This document shows positions 48,616 through 57,100 of a stretch of DNA of 64,000 nucleotides, one piece after another. Under the pieces are notes generated by a model. The model was not told the origin of the DNA. It saw nothing but the letters and a program-made list of their open reading frames with translations, and ran no database searches. Made by a program: the position numbers and the translations under genes. This DNA comes from Deltaproteobacteria bacterium (GTDB lineage Bacteria; Myxococcota_A; UBA9160; UBA4427). Each line of letters opens with the position of its first letter. Positions within the stretch are counted from its first letter, which is position 1. Location of the stretch: the NCBI GenBank assembly GCA_019310385.1, contig JAFDEK010000017.1:1-64000 (forward strand), given 5' to 3'.

Positions 48616-51600
48616 ATGAGATCCGACTTTCCAGCGCCAGTGTCGCCGGCGAAGCTCGCGCGCCCCACAAGGCAGGACGCCCTCGCGCGCCCGCGCCTCT
48701 TCCGCCGCCTCGACGAGGCCCTCGAGCGGCCCGTCGTCTGGATCTCGGGGCCGGCGGGCTCGGGCAAGACCACCCTCGCGGCCTCCTACCTGGAAGATCG
48801 ACACATCCCCGCACTCTGGTATCAGATCGACGCCGGAGACGCGGACATCGGCACCTTCTTCTACTACCTGGGTCTCGCGGGTAAGAAGGCCAGCACCGGG
48901 GACGACGAGGCCCTGCCCGCACTCACCGCCGAGTACCTCCTCGACGTCCCGACCTTCAGCCGCAACTTCATCGAAGCACTCTTCCGGCAACCGGGCTCGC
49001 CCGCCCTGCTCGTCTTCGACAACTGCCACCTGGCCGGCGATGACGCCCCCCTCTTTCGGGCCCTGCTCGCCGGGCTGAACCGGCTCCCGGAAGGCAGCTC
49101 CATCGTCTTCCTCAGCTGCAGCGATCCGCCGACCTGCTTTGCGCGGCTCAGAGCCAACCGCCAGATGGAGGTCATCGCGCCGGAGGAGCTGAAGCTGAAT
49201 GCCGGGGAGTTCGCCGAGCTGACCCTGCGCGCAGGCCTCGAAGAATCCGGAGCCGAGGAGCTGGAAGCCCTGCACCGACGCCTCGACGGCTGGGCCGCCG
49301 GCCTGCTGCTGCTACTCGAGGCCGCCCGGATCGAAGGCTCCGCCGTCGGCGATCTCGCCGAAGGCGGAGCAAGCTGCCTCTTCGAGTACTTCTCGGGCGA
49401 GGTCTTCGATCAACTCGACGACGAGACCCGACGCTTCCTGCTCGAGACCTCGGTCCTCCCCTTTCTGACACCTGAATGCGTCGAGCGGCTCACAGGCTCC
49501 CGCCGCGGCGCCGAGATCCTCGAGCAGCTCGACCACACGAGCTGCTTCACCGAGAAGCGAAGCTACCCCAGCAACGGCTACCACTATCACCCGCTCTTCC
49601 GGGAGTATCTGATGGCCCGGGCGGAAAAGCAGCTTCCCGCCAAGGAACTCGCAGAGCTCGAGAGCCGAGCCGCTCGAATCCTGGTCGAAGCCGGCAACCC
49701 CGGCGAAGCAGCCGACCTCTTCACGCGTGCCTGCGACTGGGAAGGGCTCGCGGGACTCGTCATGGGGCAGGCACACTTCCTCATCGAGCAGGGACGCAAT
49801 CGCACCCTCGAGAGCTGGATCCGCGGCTTTCCGCCCGAGCTCCTGGCCGAACGTCCGTGGCTGCAATGTTGGCTGGGCGCCTCCCTCATGCCCATGAACA
49901 CCGAGGCGGCCTACACCTGCTACGCCAACGCCTTCGAGCTCTTCCGGGACGAGGGGGACGACTCGGGCGCACTCCTCGCCTGCGCGGGCGCCACCGACGC
50001 GATCCTATGGTCCTTCGCGGACTTCCGCCGGGGAGATCGCTGGCTCCAGCGCCTCTACGACCTGATCCGGGGGCCCGATGCGCTGCCCAAGGGCCATCTC
50101 GGCGCGCGAATCGCGGCCAGCGTCTACTCGCTTCTGACCCTGAGCAACCCAGGCCACAGCGATCTCGAGGCGTGGCGCGACAAGGCCCTGCAGGCCGCAG
50201 ACGAACGGGACACCAGCGGAGCCGGAATGCAAATCCGCTTCCACGCGCTGATCAGCAGCGCCAACCGTCGCGACAATTCCCTGGTCGAGCGGCTCATGGC
50301 AACCATTCGCCAGGCGAGCTGCACCCGCACCCTCTCTCCCTTTGCCCGCACGCTGGCCGGGGCCTCGGAGGTCGAGTATCTCACCTACCACGGCGACTTC
50401 GAAGAGTGCCTGCAGGTCGCGGAGGCCAGCCTCGCGACCGCCGCCGCCACGGGAATCCGCCTGCTCGATTCCGTGCTGATGGGCGCCTCGATCGGGGTCG
50501 CGCTCCACCTCGGACGCTACGACCTCGCACACCAGCACCTGCACGGCCCGCACGGAATGGAGGCGCGGCAATCCAACTTCCGGCCCCTGGACCAATCCCT
50601 CTTCCACTTCCTGAGTGCGCGGCTCGCCTTCTGCAAGGGTGAGCCCGAGACGGCGGCGGCCCTCGGCCAGCTCGCCCTCGAACAGGCACACGAAGTCGGC
50701 GGTCGCTATCCGGAGGTGATCTGCCACCTGCTCCTCGCCGAGATCGCCGAGAGTCTCGGCGACTCCGACGAAGCGGCCCGCGAGGTTGCCACGGCCCGCG
50801 AGCAGGCCCTCGAATATCGGCTCGACGCACTCCTGCCCTTCTGCTCGCTCAACGAGGCGAACATCCACTTCTCGCGTGGCGACGAGGAGGCCGGCCTCGC
50901 GGCATTGCGGGCCGCGCTGGAGAAGGCCCCCCATTTCACCTGGGGCTACTGCATGCGCCGGGAGCTGCTCACGGAGCTCCTCGCCAAGGCTCTGCATGCG
51001 AGAATCGAGACAGAGTTCGTCAACGGGCTGATCCGCGACTGCGAGCTGTCGCCTCCGGCCGGCGCCATGGCGCTCGACGCGTGGCCGCGGCGGCTGCAGA
51101 TCCATACCCTGGGCAGCTTCCAGCTCCTGCGCGACGGTGAAGCGATACAGCCCTCGGGCAAGGCGCAGCGCAAGCCCATCGAGCTGCTCGAGCTGCTTCT
51201 CGCGATGGGGGGGCGCCGTGTACCGGAGGGCCGCCTCAGTGCGGCACTGTGGCCGGACGCCGAGGGAGACATGGGCCATGGCTCCTTCACCACCACCCTC
51301 CATCGTCTGCGCAAGCTGCTGGGCCAGAAGGGCGCCGTCGAGCTCCGGGAGGGCCGGGTCAGCCTGAGTGCGCGCTACTGCTGGGTCGACGCCTGGGCGT
51401 TGGAAGATCTCCTCGACGCCGCGGAGGACGCCCGCGACGAAGCCCGTGAAGAAGCGGGCGAAGAAGCGCGAGAGGCAACGAACTTGGATCGAGTCGAGCG
51501 TTTCGTCCGCGGGGCCCTTGCGCTCTATCGCGGTCCCTTCCTGGAGGGCCTGGATCTCGACATCTGGTGCATTCCCCTGCGCGAGCGGCTGCGGAGCAGG

Positions 51601-51867
51601 CTGCTGCGCGGCGTGGAGCGCCTCGGGCGGGATCTCGAGGCCGCGGAACGCTGGGAGCAGGCGATCGGGTGCTACCGGAGCGCCCTCGAGATCGATCCAC
51701 TCCTCGAGCCCTGCCACCTGCACCTGATGCTCTGCCTGGACGCGGACGGCCGGCGCGCCGAGGCTCTCGCTGCCTACGATCGCTGTCGCGACCTCCTCGA
51801 CAAGGTGTGTGGCATTTTGCCCTCCCCCGAGATCGAGGCCCTGCACCGCAGGCTCCTCGAGGCCTGA
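48616..51867 (+). CDS. Large signal-transduction ATPase with C-terminal winged helix and BTAD domain
   Basis: A 1083-aa regulator. The N-terminus is a STAND/MalT-like NTPase with Walker A GPAGSGKT (45-52) and a Walker B-like LLVFDN ending near residue 136. A long alpha-helical TPR-like region (about 350-810) follows. An OmpR/SARP-type winged helix begins near 820 (IHTLGSFQLLRDGEAI; RKPIELLELLLAMGG; LHRLRKLLG), and a BTAD helical domain ends the protein (RFVRGALALYRGPFLEG; YDRCRDLLDKVCGI). In relatives the NTPase senses a ligand and the C-terminal part activates transcription. A low-complexity Glu/Ala/Arg insert lies within the BTAD domain. Targets unknown; metH is 172 bp upstream on the same strand. 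Confidence 0.82.
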   Translation: MRSDFPAPVSPAKLARPTRQDALARPRLFRRLDEALERPVVWISGPAGSGKTTLAASYLEDRHIPALWYQIDAGDADIGTFFYYLGLAGKKASTGDDEALPALTAEYLLDVPTFSRNFIEALFRQPGSPALLVFDNCHLAGDDAPLFRALLAGLNRLPEGSSIVFLSCSDPPTCFARLRANRQMEVIAPEELKLNAGEFAELTLRAGLEESGAEELEALHRRLDGWAAGLLLLLEAARIEGSAVGDLAEGGASCLFEYFSGEVFDQLDDETRRFLLETSVLPFLTPECVERLTGSRRGAEILEQLDHTSCFTEKRSYPSNGYHYHPLFREYLMARAEKQLPAKELAELESRAARILVEAGNPGEAADLFTRACDWEGLAGLVMGQAHFLIEQGRNRTLESWIRGFPPELLAERPWLQCWLGASLMPMNTEAAYTCYANAFELFRDEGDDSGALLACAGATDAILWSFADFRRGDRWLQRLYDLIRGPDALPKGHLGARIAASVYSLLTLSNPGHSDLEAWRDKALQAADERDTSGAGMQIRFHALISSANRRDNSLVERLMATIRQASCTRTLSPFARTLAGASEVEYLTYHGDFEECLQVAEASLATAAATGIRLLDSVLMGASIGVALHLGRYDLAHQHLHGPHGMEARQSNFRPLDQSLFHFLSARLAFCKGEPETAAALGQLALEQAHEVGGRYPEVICHLLLAEIAESLGDSDEAAREVATAREQALEYRLDALLPFCSLNEANIHFSRGDEEAGLAALRAALEKAPHFTWGYCMRRELLTELLAKALHARIETEFVNGLIRDCELSPPAGAMALDAWPRRLQIHTLGSFQLLRDGEAIQPSGKAQRKPIELLELLLAMGGRRVPEGRLSAALWPDAEGDMGHGSFTTTLHRLRKLLGQKGAVELREGRVSLSARYCWVDAWALEDLLDAAEDARDEAREEAGEEAREATNLDRVERFVRGALALYRGPFLEGLDLDIWCIPLRERLRSRLLRGVERLGRDLEAAERWEQAIGCYRSALEIDPLLEPCHLHLMLCLDADGRRAEALAAYDRCRDLLDKVCGILPSPEIEALHRRLLEA

Positions 51868-52204
51868 GCTCCTCTATCCCCCACCGCCGTGAGAGTCGCC
51901 TACGAATCCAGGTAATTTTCTTCGTTTCCTGAAAAATCCATTCGCGTGTAATCCATCTGTAACCCAGATTGGGTCATCGTCCCGTTTGGCAAGAGGATCC
52001 GGCCCGACGGTCAGCGGGCTGCTCTTGCTCCCGCGAGGCGGCATGCTGAGGGGAAGAGAGTGAGGTCGCAGTTTTCCCAGAGCTGCGACATTGAGATACT
52101 CGCCCTTTTGCCGAGCTGCCGATCTCGGCTCCTCCCGGCGCGACCGCGTTCCGCCGGGAGGAGCCCCTTCGCCCTATCCCCTTCGCCCCATCCCCTGAAC
52201 CGGA
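51868..52204. other. 337-bp intergenic region with inverted and direct repeats
   Basis: No gene seen. It contains the overlapping inverted repeats ATCTG-TAACC-CAGAT and ACCCA-GAT-TGGGT (51953-51974) in a lower-GC stretch, a candidate terminator or operator. A 14-bp direct repeat (CCCCTTCGCCCTAT then CCCCTTCGCCCCAT) lies at 52164-52191, just beyond the 3' end of the PfpI gene. Confidence 0.5.
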
Positions 52205-52801
52205 CTAGACCTCCGCCGTGTACGGCGGCGCCGGGTCGTACTCCATCAGGCGCTGGGTCTGGCGCGCGTGCTCGACGCCGAAGAGCTGGCCTGTGAGCCA
52301 CAGCGCCATATCGATCCCCGCCGACACCCCGGCCGCGGTCACCAGGTTGCCGTCGCGCACGTAACGCACCCCTTCGAGCACTTCGGCATCTGGCGCCAGC
52401 TCGCGCAGCGTTTCGATGAAGGCCCAGTGGGTGGTAATGCGCCGCTCCTTCACCAGGCCAGCGGCGTGGAGCAGCATGGACCCCGTGCACACGCTCGTCA
52501 CCCAGCGGCATGGGCCCGCCGACTCCGCCAACCAATCGATCAGGACCGGGTTGTCGATCTCGCGCCGAGTTCCCTGGCCGCCCGGCACGAGCACCACGTC
52601 CAGTGGCGGCGCGTCGGTGAAGCTGCGGTCGGGAATCACGCGCAGCCCCTTGGCGCAGCGAATCGGCCTTTCGGCCTCGGCGATGGTCAGGACGTGAAGG
52701 TCTTCGCGGCCCATGGCCGCCATGGTGAAGACTTCCCACGGACCGACGAAGTCGAGCTCCTCGGCATCCTCGAAGATCACGATTCCGATGGTGGTCGACA
52801 T
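52205..52801 (-). CDS. DJ-1/PfpI-family protein
   Basis: A 198-aa class I glutamine amidotransferase-like protein. The nucleophile elbow is VTSVCTGSMLLHAAGL with the reactive Cys, preceded by LDVVLVPGGQGTRR; the active-site acid lies early in FVGPWEVF, and HWAFIETL follows. This pattern is closest to isonitrile-hydratase/ThiJ-type members such as InhA. Function is uncertain; deglycase, hydratase or regulator are possibilities. The ATG at 52801 is preceded by AGGAGGGAGG. The leader contains a 15-bp x 3 duplication (52807-52851). Confidence 0.85.
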   Translation of the reverse strand: MSTTIGIVIFEDAEELDFVGPWEVFTMAAMGREDLHVLTIAEAERPIRCAKGLRVIPDRSFTDAPPLDVVLVPGGQGTRREIDNPVLIDWLAESAGPCRWVTSVCTGSMLLHAAGLVKERRITTHWAFIETLRELAPDAEVLEGVRYVRDGNLVTAAGVSAGIDMALWLTGQLFGVEHARQTQRLMEYDPAPPYTAEV

Positions 52802-52806
52802 GCCTC

Positions 52807-52851
52807 CCTCCTGCGCTGCGACCTCCTGGGCCGCGACCTCCTGCGCCGCAA
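52807..52851. repeat. 15-bp x 3 tandem repeat upstream of the PfpI gene
   Basis: CCTCCTGCGCTGCGA, CCTCCTGGGCCGCGA and CCTCCTGCGCCGCAA are consecutive. On the gene strand each contains GCAGGAGG or similar, so the array multiplies Shine-Dalgarno-like GGAGG sequences in the 5' leader. Confidence 0.9.
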
Positions 52852-52981
52852 GACCCCGAGCAGGCTAGCATGGCACTTGCAAGCGCCCGAAGCACATCAG
52901 GTCGCAAGGGGCGGCGGGCCCCTGCGCCGGGCCCCGCCTGCCCGTCTGCGATAGCTTCTGTCCGTGAGTGGTGGGTGGTAA

Positions 52982-53344
52982 ATGGCAAGTGGAGGGGAAG
53001 CGCGCCGCCTGGGGCTGATCGAGTCCTTCGTCGCGGCCAGGGACCAGTGTCCCAGCGGTCGCGTGCGCTCCTTGGCGTCGGCGGCCCTCGAGGCGGTGAA
53101 GCGGGACAAGCAGGCGGCCCTGCACGAGCAGGCCTTTCTGCTGCTCAGCGCCACCCGGGGCTGGCGCGGCGAGCGGGCCGACCAGGTGCGGCAGTCGCTC
53201 GCGGCCTTCCTCGAGGAAACACCGCAACTTGACCGAGGGGACACGGTGGAGAGCCGAGGGGACGCGGTGAATGGGCGAGGGGGCGCGGTGACTCCCTCCG
53301 ACAAGGCACCCGGGGGCGACCCCGAGCGGGAGGCTGGAGACTGA
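52982..53344 (+). CDS. Hypothetical protein, 120 aa
   Basis: Not recognised. The first 80 residues are helical and basic (RRLGLIESFVAARDQCPSGR; LEAVKRDKQAALHEQAFLLL). The tail contains three 7-residue repeats RGDTVES, RGDAVNG and RGGAVTP from a 21-bp tandem triplication. It has no signal peptide or membrane segment. The stop at 53344 and the next ATG at 53346 are adjacent, so it is translationally coupled to the next gene, and the two probably act together. Confidence 0.6.
   Translation: MASGGEARRLGLIESFVAARDQCPSGRVRSLASAALEAVKRDKQAALHEQAFLLLSATRGWRGERADQVRQSLAAFLEETPQLDRGDTVESRGDAVNGRGGAVTPSDKAPGGDPEREAGD
53234..53296. repeat. 21-bp x 3 in-frame tandem repeat
   Basis: CGAGGGGACACGGTGGAGAG plus C is followed by two diverged copies (53255-53275 and 53276-53296). 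They encode RGDTVES-RGDAVNG-RGGAVTP near the C-terminus of the 120-aa protein. Confidence 0.9.
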
Positions 53345-53345
53345 G

Positions 53346-54533
53346 ATGGGAGGCGCACACGAGGACGAGGTGGTCCGCAAGGTCAAGACGAAGAAGGCCC
53401 TCTTCAAGCTGCTCGACGCCGTCGACAGCGGTCGTCAGGAGAAGCCGGACTGGATCTACCTGCAGGCCGACTGCCGTCTCGACAAGCTCTCGCGACCGGA
53501 TTTCGAGCGCGTGCTGGGGCAGCTCCACCGCTGCGTGAAACGAGGCTTCCGGGCCCGCAACGTCGACATTCGCGGCCGCAAGAAGCGCCTCGCCTACTGG
53601 AGCAGCATCGCCCGCCAGGGCTTCCACGACTTTTCCGATTTCGGCTGGACGAAGTGCTACGACTCGCCCTTCGTCGAGAACTACGACTACATTAGCGCCT
53701 ACCGGAAACAGGGACTCAAAGGGCTCGATCCCTATCGCGTCTACTCGTCCGTGCTCGGCACCTTCGACTACAGCGTCCACGACTTCGTCAATACTGAACT
53801 CTGCCACGACGTGCGCACCATCCTGGAGCCCATGGCGGGAACCGCCGAGTTTGCCTACCACGGCCACTTCCAGCACCCCGACTTCCGCTATCTCATGTTC
53901 GACCTGGACGCCGACGCCAAGCGCCACGTGGATGCCATGCCCTGGCTCGACGGCACCGAGCGCGAGTACGTGGTCGCCGACGTCCTGCAGGACGAGATCT
54001 GGGAGCGTGCCAAGAGCTTCACCACCGGTCGCTCGTTGAGCTACATCGGCAAGCAGAGCCACCACCTCTTCGACCCCAAGCAGATCTTCCGCCTGCTCGA
54101 GGTGGGCACCCGGCACGTGGACTACTTCATGCTCGAGACGCCCCAGGTCTCGCTGGTCTCCGACATGGACACCAGCGAGGACCTATCGCGGCCGGAAATG
54201 GAGGACGCGGGCTTCGAGGTGGCGCTCGTGGACGAGCCCGGCGGCACACCCAACCCCCTGACGAACAAGATGGCCTTCCGCCTCGCCGCAAGGAACAAGC
54301 AGAGCAAGAAGGGCGAAAAGGGCGAGCGCGCCCTCTTCCGCTACCCGGACTGGATCGCCTGGCAGCACCCCATCCTCGTCACCCTGGCGACCCTGCTCGA
54401 CCTCAACGTGCTCTACTACCACTCGGAGCTGGAAGAGTTCGTGCCGGTGCACGACCTCGAGAAGGTCGAAGACTGCGACTGCCTCGACAACGTCACCTTC
54501 ATGATGTTCACCCGGCACCGCGTGCCGACCTGA
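53346..54533 (+). CDS. Uncharacterised protein with a possible methyltransferase-like core, 395 aa
   Basis: Not recognised as a named family. After a Lys-rich N-terminus, a helical region (about residues 40-130, LHRCVKRGFRARNVDIRG) precedes ILEPMAGTAEFAYHG. This resembles a SAM-binding E/DxxxGxG loop, with FRYLMFDLDADA resembling the acidic strand-2 end. HHLFDPKQIFRLLEVGTRHVDYF follows. The C-terminus has several Asp/Cys (KVEDCDCLDNVTF). No membrane segment. It is coupled to the preceding 120-aa gene (1-bp gap). A divergent methyltransferase is the best guess; substrate unknown. Confidence 0.55.
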   Translation: MGGAHEDEVVRKVKTKKALFKLLDAVDSGRQEKPDWIYLQADCRLDKLSRPDFERVLGQLHRCVKRGFRARNVDIRGRKKRLAYWSSIARQGFHDFSDFGWTKCYDSPFVENYDYISAYRKQGLKGLDPYRVYSSVLGTFDYSVHDFVNTELCHDVRTILEPMAGTAEFAYHGHFQHPDFRYLMFDLDADAKRHVDAMPWLDGTEREYVVADVLQDEIWERAKSFTTGRSLSYIGKQSHHLFDPKQIFRLLEVGTRHVDYFMLETPQVSLVSDMDTSEDLSRPEMEDAGFEVALVDEPGGTPNPLTNKMAFRLAARNKQSKKGEKGERALFRYPDWIAWQHPILVTLATLLDLNVLYYHSELEEFVPVHDLEKVEDCDCLDNVTFMMFTRHRVPT

Positions 54534-54545
54534 GGCGCGGGCCGC

Positions 54546-55172
54546 TCACCCCTCGTCGAGATGCGCGACACAGGCCACCAGCGCCGCGCGGTGGGGCGGC
54601 GCTGCGCCGATCACGCTAAGAGCCGTGTTGCCGATGCGCAGCGGCTTCCCCGAGCCTTCCTCTCCATGGCCTTCCCCTGGGTGGCCTGCCACGTGCTCGC
54701 CGAGAACGACGCGGTAGAAGAGGCCGTGGGTCACGACGGCGAGGTGCCCGCCGCCGCCCTGCTCGAGGGCGCGAGCGCGGCCGCTGACCCAGACCCAGGC
54801 CTCCGCCACTCGAGTCCGGAACGCCTCCCAGGACTCACCTCCCGGCGGCACGAGGTCCGGAGAGAAGATGTCGCCCAGCCCGGAGTCAACGACGTCGGAG
54901 TAGAGGCGCCCGCGCAGCTCCCCGAAGTCACGCTCCCGGAGCAGGGGCTCGAGCTCGACGGCGGCGTCCGTCGTCGCCGCAATGGCGCCCGCCGTGCTCG
55001 CGGCGCGGCGCAGATCGCTGGATGCGATGCGGCTGATTCCGGCGTCGCGCAGGCGCCCGGCCAGACGCTCGGCCTGTTCGAGGCCGCGCTCGCTGAGGGG
55101 TGTTTCGGGCAGCTGGAGTCGGCGTTGCGCGTTACTCGCCGTCTCGCCGTGACGGATCAGATAGATGGCCAT
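54546..55172 (-). CDS. Histidine phosphatase family protein (phosphoglycerate mutase-like)
   Basis: A 208-aa member of the histidine phosphatase clan. The phospho-acceptor motif is LIRHGETASNA at residues 5-15. ERDFGELRGR supplies the acid, and AVVTHGLFYRVVL the second catalytic His. Such small proteins are usually phosphatases (alpha-ribazole or sugar phosphate) rather than glycolytic mutases. A loop with HPGEGHGEEGSGKP is inserted before the end. It may be transcribed after the CheC-like gene on the same strand. Confidence 0.86.
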   Translation of the reverse strand: MAIYLIRHGETASNAQRRLQLPETPLSERGLEQAERLAGRLRDAGISRIASSDLRRAASTAGAIAATTDAAVELEPLLRERDFGELRGRLYSDVVDSGLGDIFSPDLVPPGGESWEAFRTRVAEAWVWVSGRARALEQGGGGHLAVVTHGLFYRVVLGEHVAGHPGEGHGEEGSGKPLRIGNTALSVIGAAPPHRAALVACVAHLDEG

Positions 55173-55195
55173 GCTCTCGCCCGAGCGTACCGAGC

Positions 55196-55759
55196 TCAGG
55201 CTTCGCCCAGGAGCCCGTGGAGGAGCTTGGGCTCGAGCATGAGATGCACGTCGAAGGCGTCGCGTTCTCGGTCGCGAGCAACGAGGTCGGCACGCATGGT
55301 GAGGATGAGGGTATCCGAGGGCGCGTGGGTGGAGGCCATGATGGCCATCAGCGAGCTCTCCTCGAGCTGCGGTGGGCCCATCTCGCTGTCACGATCCAGG
55401 CCCTCGGTGGTACCGAGCAGCAGCTCCGAAAGGACGGTCCCGCCGAGCTCGGTGAAGAAGGCGATGGGCTCGCGATCCGGGCCGCCCCCGCGCGCCAGGC
55501 CGAGGGCCGCCTCGGGCTCCATGGCAAAGAGCGCGGTCCCACGCAGCCCACCATCGAAGCGGAGCACCACGCCCGCCGCGACATCACCGCCGCCGCACAG
55601 ACTATCGGGCGAGAAATCGGCCATGGCCCTGCAGCGCAGCTCGCGCACCTCGAGGCGCAGGTCCGCGCTGGAGAGCGCGCGTTGCAGAGCTCGGCCGCTG
55701 CGCTCAAATCCCAGGTTCAGGCGTTCCTGGAGCAGAGCGAGCTGATTCATCGAGAGCAT
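55196..55759 (-). CDS. CheC-like chemotaxis phosphatase family protein
   Basis: A 187-aa protein. The CheC pattern is recognisable: an N-terminal helix (MNQLALLQERLNLGFERSGR), GLRGTALFAMEPEAALGLA, and then FFTELGGTVLSELLLGT, the E-x2-N/G helix in which CheC carries its catalytic Glu/Asn; here Asn is replaced by Gly. SDTLILTMRADLVAR and AFDVHLMLEPKLLHGLL match the closing strands. It is an orphan with no other chemotaxis gene nearby. Start ATG at 55759, with GGAG about 9 nt upstream, or ATG at 55750. Loss of one catalytic Asn suggests a binding rather than phosphatase role. Confidence 0.6.
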   Translation of the reverse strand: MLSMNQLALLQERLNLGFERSGRALQRALSSADLRLEVRELRCRAMADFSPDSLCGGGDVAAGVVLRFDGGLRGTALFAMEPEAALGLARGGGPDREPIAFFTELGGTVLSELLLGTTEGLDRDSEMGPPQLEESSLMAIMASTHAPSDTLILTMRADLVARDRERDAFDVHLMLEPKLLHGLLGEA

Positions 55760-55923
55760 GGGGAGATACTCCGCTGGATCTGAAGGAGCGCCTTGGCGAA
55801 GGGCCGCAGGCTGATGCCTCGCACCCGTGGGGCCTCCCATGTATCGACCAACTCATGAATTATTGAAGTGAAAACACCACATTCTTGTCGATTCTCGACG
55901 ATCCGGATGACCCACGGGGACAG

Positions 55924-56676
55924 ATGAACTCGGATGAGCCACGCCCCGTCGCTCGTACTCCGAGTGAGCATAGCCGGAACAGAGCCGGCGCGAAGGTGCG
56001 GGACCGGTACGCTGAAGGGATGCGTCGCGACATGAATGCCGAAGGGCTCTACAGCAAGCGAAAGAACAGCTACCTGCGCTTCATCGGAGCCATGGGCTAC
56101 CCCCAAGGCCTGCGCGCCTGGTTCCGCCGCAGCTCCCTGCTGCGTCCCGGTCTGCGCATCCTCGACGCCGGCTGCGGCAGCGGGATCGTGACCCTGGCCC
56201 TGCGCGACGCCCTGTGCGAGCGGGGCATGGAGCCGGCGGCCCTAAACGCCTTCGATCTCACGCCCGCCATGCTCGAGCACTTCCGCTCGACCCTGGAGGA
56301 CCGGGGCATCGAAGAGATCGAGCTCCAGCGCGCAAACGTGCTGGCCCTCGAAGAGCTGCCCCAGACCTGGCGCGACTACGACCTCGTCGTCACCGCCTCC
56401 ATGCTCGAGTACGTGCCGCGCGAGCGCTTTGCGGACGCGCTGGCAGGGCTGCGCGCGCGCCTGGCCGGAGACGGCGCGCTGATCCTCTTCATCACCCGCA
56501 ACAACTGGCTGATGAAGCCCCTGATCGGGCGTTGGTGGGACGCCGAGCTCTACACTCGCCAGGAGCTCGAGGCCGCCTTCGCCCAGGCGGGGTTTTCGGC
56601 GCTCTCCTTTCACCGATTCAGCCCGGCCTTCCGACATCTCGACCTGTGGGGGCATATCGTAGAGGCGCGTCCCTGA
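55924..56676 (+). CDS. SAM-dependent methyltransferase (UbiG-like class I)
   Basis: A 250-aa class I methyltransferase. SAM motif I is ILDAGCGSGIVTLALRDAL, motif II is NAFDLTPAML, and YDLVVTASMLEYVPRERFAD matches motif IV/post. The N-terminal extension (residues 1-50) is Arg-rich. A start at ATG 55924 is chosen; TTG at 55885 or ATG at 56020 are alternatives. The acceptor is unknown. It has no obvious partner; the CheC-like gene is divergent. Confidence 0.8.
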   Translation: MNSDEPRPVARTPSEHSRNRAGAKVRDRYAEGMRRDMNAEGLYSKRKNSYLRFIGAMGYPQGLRAWFRRSSLLRPGLRILDAGCGSGIVTLALRDALCERGMEPAALNAFDLTPAMLEHFRSTLEDRGIEEIELQRANVLALEELPQTWRDYDLVVTASMLEYVPRERFADALAGLRARLAGDGALILFITRNNWLMKPLIGRWWDAELYTRQELEAAFAQAGFSALSFHRFSPAFRHLDLWGHIVEARP

Positions 56677-57100
56677 TCACCTCCGCGCCAAGGCGCGAGA
56701 CCAGCGAACCACGGGAGACGCGGACCTCGCCGGATCGACCCCACGCGGGTGCGATCCGGCGCAATTCGGGCTTCGGATCGCGACGCGATCCCGCTATGAT
56801 GAGCAGGCCTGTCAGGCAAAGCGCGGTACCGGGGGGGCCGCACGCGATCGACTCACGCAGCCAGATCACGCAGCCAGGGTCGTGGATCCAGGGTCATGGA
56901 TCCATGAATCATGGATCGAGGCGATTCGGCCCGGGACGTCACACGGCGACCCCGCAGCGGGACCGCTGCAGCTCCGGCCCGAGCCGGGTCGGGCGCTCGG
57001 GAATGAACCCACGACGATGATCGACCCGAGAGGGTGATCGATCCACGAGAGCGAAAGGTCGGGGAAATTGGAAGCTCGAGACAGTCGAGGCAACGAGTCC
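56677..57100. other. 424-bp gene-free region with degenerate short tandem repeats
   Basis: No gene is supported. At 56852-56920 direct repeats follow one another: TCACGCAGCCAGA twice, then a GTCGTGGATCCAGG / GTCATGGATCCATG / AATCATGGATCGA series of about 14-bp units containing GGATCC or GGATCG. The remainder is GC-rich and unstructured. It precedes the DUF3348-like operon and may contain its promoter. Confidence 0.6.
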
